A stretch of DNA of 6,179 bases, taken from Lachnoclostridium sp. UBA739. GTDB lineage: Bacteria; Bacillota_A; Clostridia; Lachnospirales; Lachnospiraceae. Under the pieces are notes generated by a model. The model was given only the letters and a program-made list of their open reading frames with translations. It was not told the origin of the DNA and did not search any database. Location: positions 1-6,179 of the forward strand of contig DBKX01000437.1 in assembly GCA_002297865.1 (NCBI GenBank). Reading direction: 5' to 3'. Both the position numbers and the translations under genes were made by a program. Positions 5,518-6,179 of the stretch are shown here, piece by piece (positions within the stretch are counted from its first letter, which is position 1; each line of letters begins with the position of its first letter).

Positions 5518-6179
5518 TTATTTATTGTAGTTTACAATCTTACCAAAGTCTGGTTTAAGAGAAGCACCACCAACTAATCCTCCGTCGATATCTGCCTGCG
5601 CAAATAATTCTGGAGCACTTGCTGCTGATACACTGCCGCCGTACTGAATACGGATTGCTGCTGCTGTTGCTTCATCATAGATTTCACCGATACAAGCACG
5701 GATTGCTGCACAAACTTCTTGTGCTTGTTCTGTTGTTGCAACTTTACCTGTTCCGATAGCCCAGATTGGTTCGTAAGCGATTACAGCTGTTTTTGCTTGT
5801 TCGCTAGTTACGTTTAAGAAAGCAACTTTAATCTGCTGACGAATCCAGTCAATTGTGATTCCTTGTTCTCTTTGAGTAAGAGATTCACCACAACAGATAA
5901 TTGGAGTAATTCCATGTTCAAAAGCTTTTAATACTTTTTTGTTTACTGTTTCATCTGTTTCTGCGAAGTATTCTCTTCTTTCAGAGTGACCGATGATAAC
6001 ATATTTAACACCGATATCTGTTAACATGTTAGGAGCGATTTCACCAGTGTAAGCACCACTCTCTTCATAGAACATATTTTCAGCACCGATTTCAATATTG
6101 GAACCTTTAGCAGCTTCGATAGCTGTTGTTAATGAAATAGCTGGAACGCAGAATACTACGTCAACTTCATCATTTTTTA
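5518..6179 (-). CDS. tpiA: Triosephosphate isomerase, N terminus outside the window
   Basis: TpiA interconverts dihydroxyacetone phosphate and glyceraldehyde 3-phosphate in the cytosol. The minus-strand frame stays open to the right edge. The internal ATG at 6075 is not the start, because 34 more codons before it encode recognisable TIM sequence (for example VDVVFCVPA and IGAEN). About 219 residues are visible; a full protein has about 250, so roughly 30 are missing, including the N-terminal catalytic Lys region. The catalytic His lies in IGHSERR (codon at 5988-5986) and the catalytic Glu in [12 protein letters not shown] (codon at 5772-5770, followed by mobile loop 6). The phosphate-binding motifs YGGSVS and [11 protein letters not shown] are near the C terminus. 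The frame ends in tandem TAA codons. Its position before gpmI suggests the tail of a gap-pgk-tpiA-gpmI cluster; the upstream genes are outside the window. Confidence 0.97.
   Translation of the reverse strand, partial: KNDEVDVVFCVPAISLTTAIEAAKGSNIEIGAENMFYEESGAYTGEIAPNMLTDIGVKYVIIGHSERREYFAETDETVNKKVLKAFEHGITPIICCGESLTQREQGITIDWIRQQIKVAFLNVTSEQAKTAVIAYEPIWAIGTGKVATTEQAQEVCAAIRACIGEIYDEATAAAIRIQYGGSVSAASAPELFAQADIDGGLVGGASLKPDFGKIVNYNK

Noticed and set aside
5518..6075. A shortened 185-aa TpiA starting at the internal ATG
   Set aside because: The frame stays open to the window edge and encodes conserved TIM-barrel sequence upstream of that ATG. The gene is cut by the window edge, not shortened.

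Overview
The window looks like an ordinary chromosomal segment of a low-GC Gram-positive bacterium of the class Clostridia. I favour the Lachnospiraceae (Clostridium cluster XIVa), at moderate confidence. The reasons are the AT-rich DNA, strong AGGAG-type ribosome binding sites, the protein flavour of each gene, a short tmRNA tag ending in LAYAA, and the gene order. Every gene is on the minus strand, so transcription runs from high to low coordinates.

In transcription order: the 3' part of triosephosphate isomerase (tpiA, cut by the right edge of the window); a gap of about 90 nt with two consecutive hairpins, the second a plausible intrinsic terminator; cofactor-independent phosphoglycerate mutase (gpmI); an 88-nt gap with a good sigma-A promoter and a small leader hairpin; secG; a strong intrinsic terminator; about 245 nt with no recognisable gene; an extended -10 promoter; rnr (RNase R); smpB, starting 2 nt after the rnr stop codon; a hairpin that probably ends the smpB message; a perfect-consensus promoter; and ssrA (tmRNA), whose 3' end sits at the left edge.

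Two functional blocks meet here. tpiA and gpmI are lower-glycolysis enzymes and are probably the tail of a gap-pgk-tpiA-gpmI cluster that continues beyond the right edge. rnr, smpB and ssrA form a complete trans-translation module. tmRNA and SmpB rescue stalled ribosomes and tag the unfinished protein, and RNase R is the exonuclease known in E. coli to degrade the faulty mRNA. secG, the small SecYEG subunit, lies between the blocks and seems to belong transcriptionally with gpmI or to its own promoter.

All five complete or partial proteins keep their catalytic or signature residues, and I see no frameshift, insertion sequence, CRISPR array or phage gene. I do not see a new system. The points worth a second look are regulatory: alternating CAAAG/CTTTG arms across the ssrA promoter, an inverted repeat inside the secG promoter, the tandem hairpins before gpmI, and the unexplained interval upstream of rnr.
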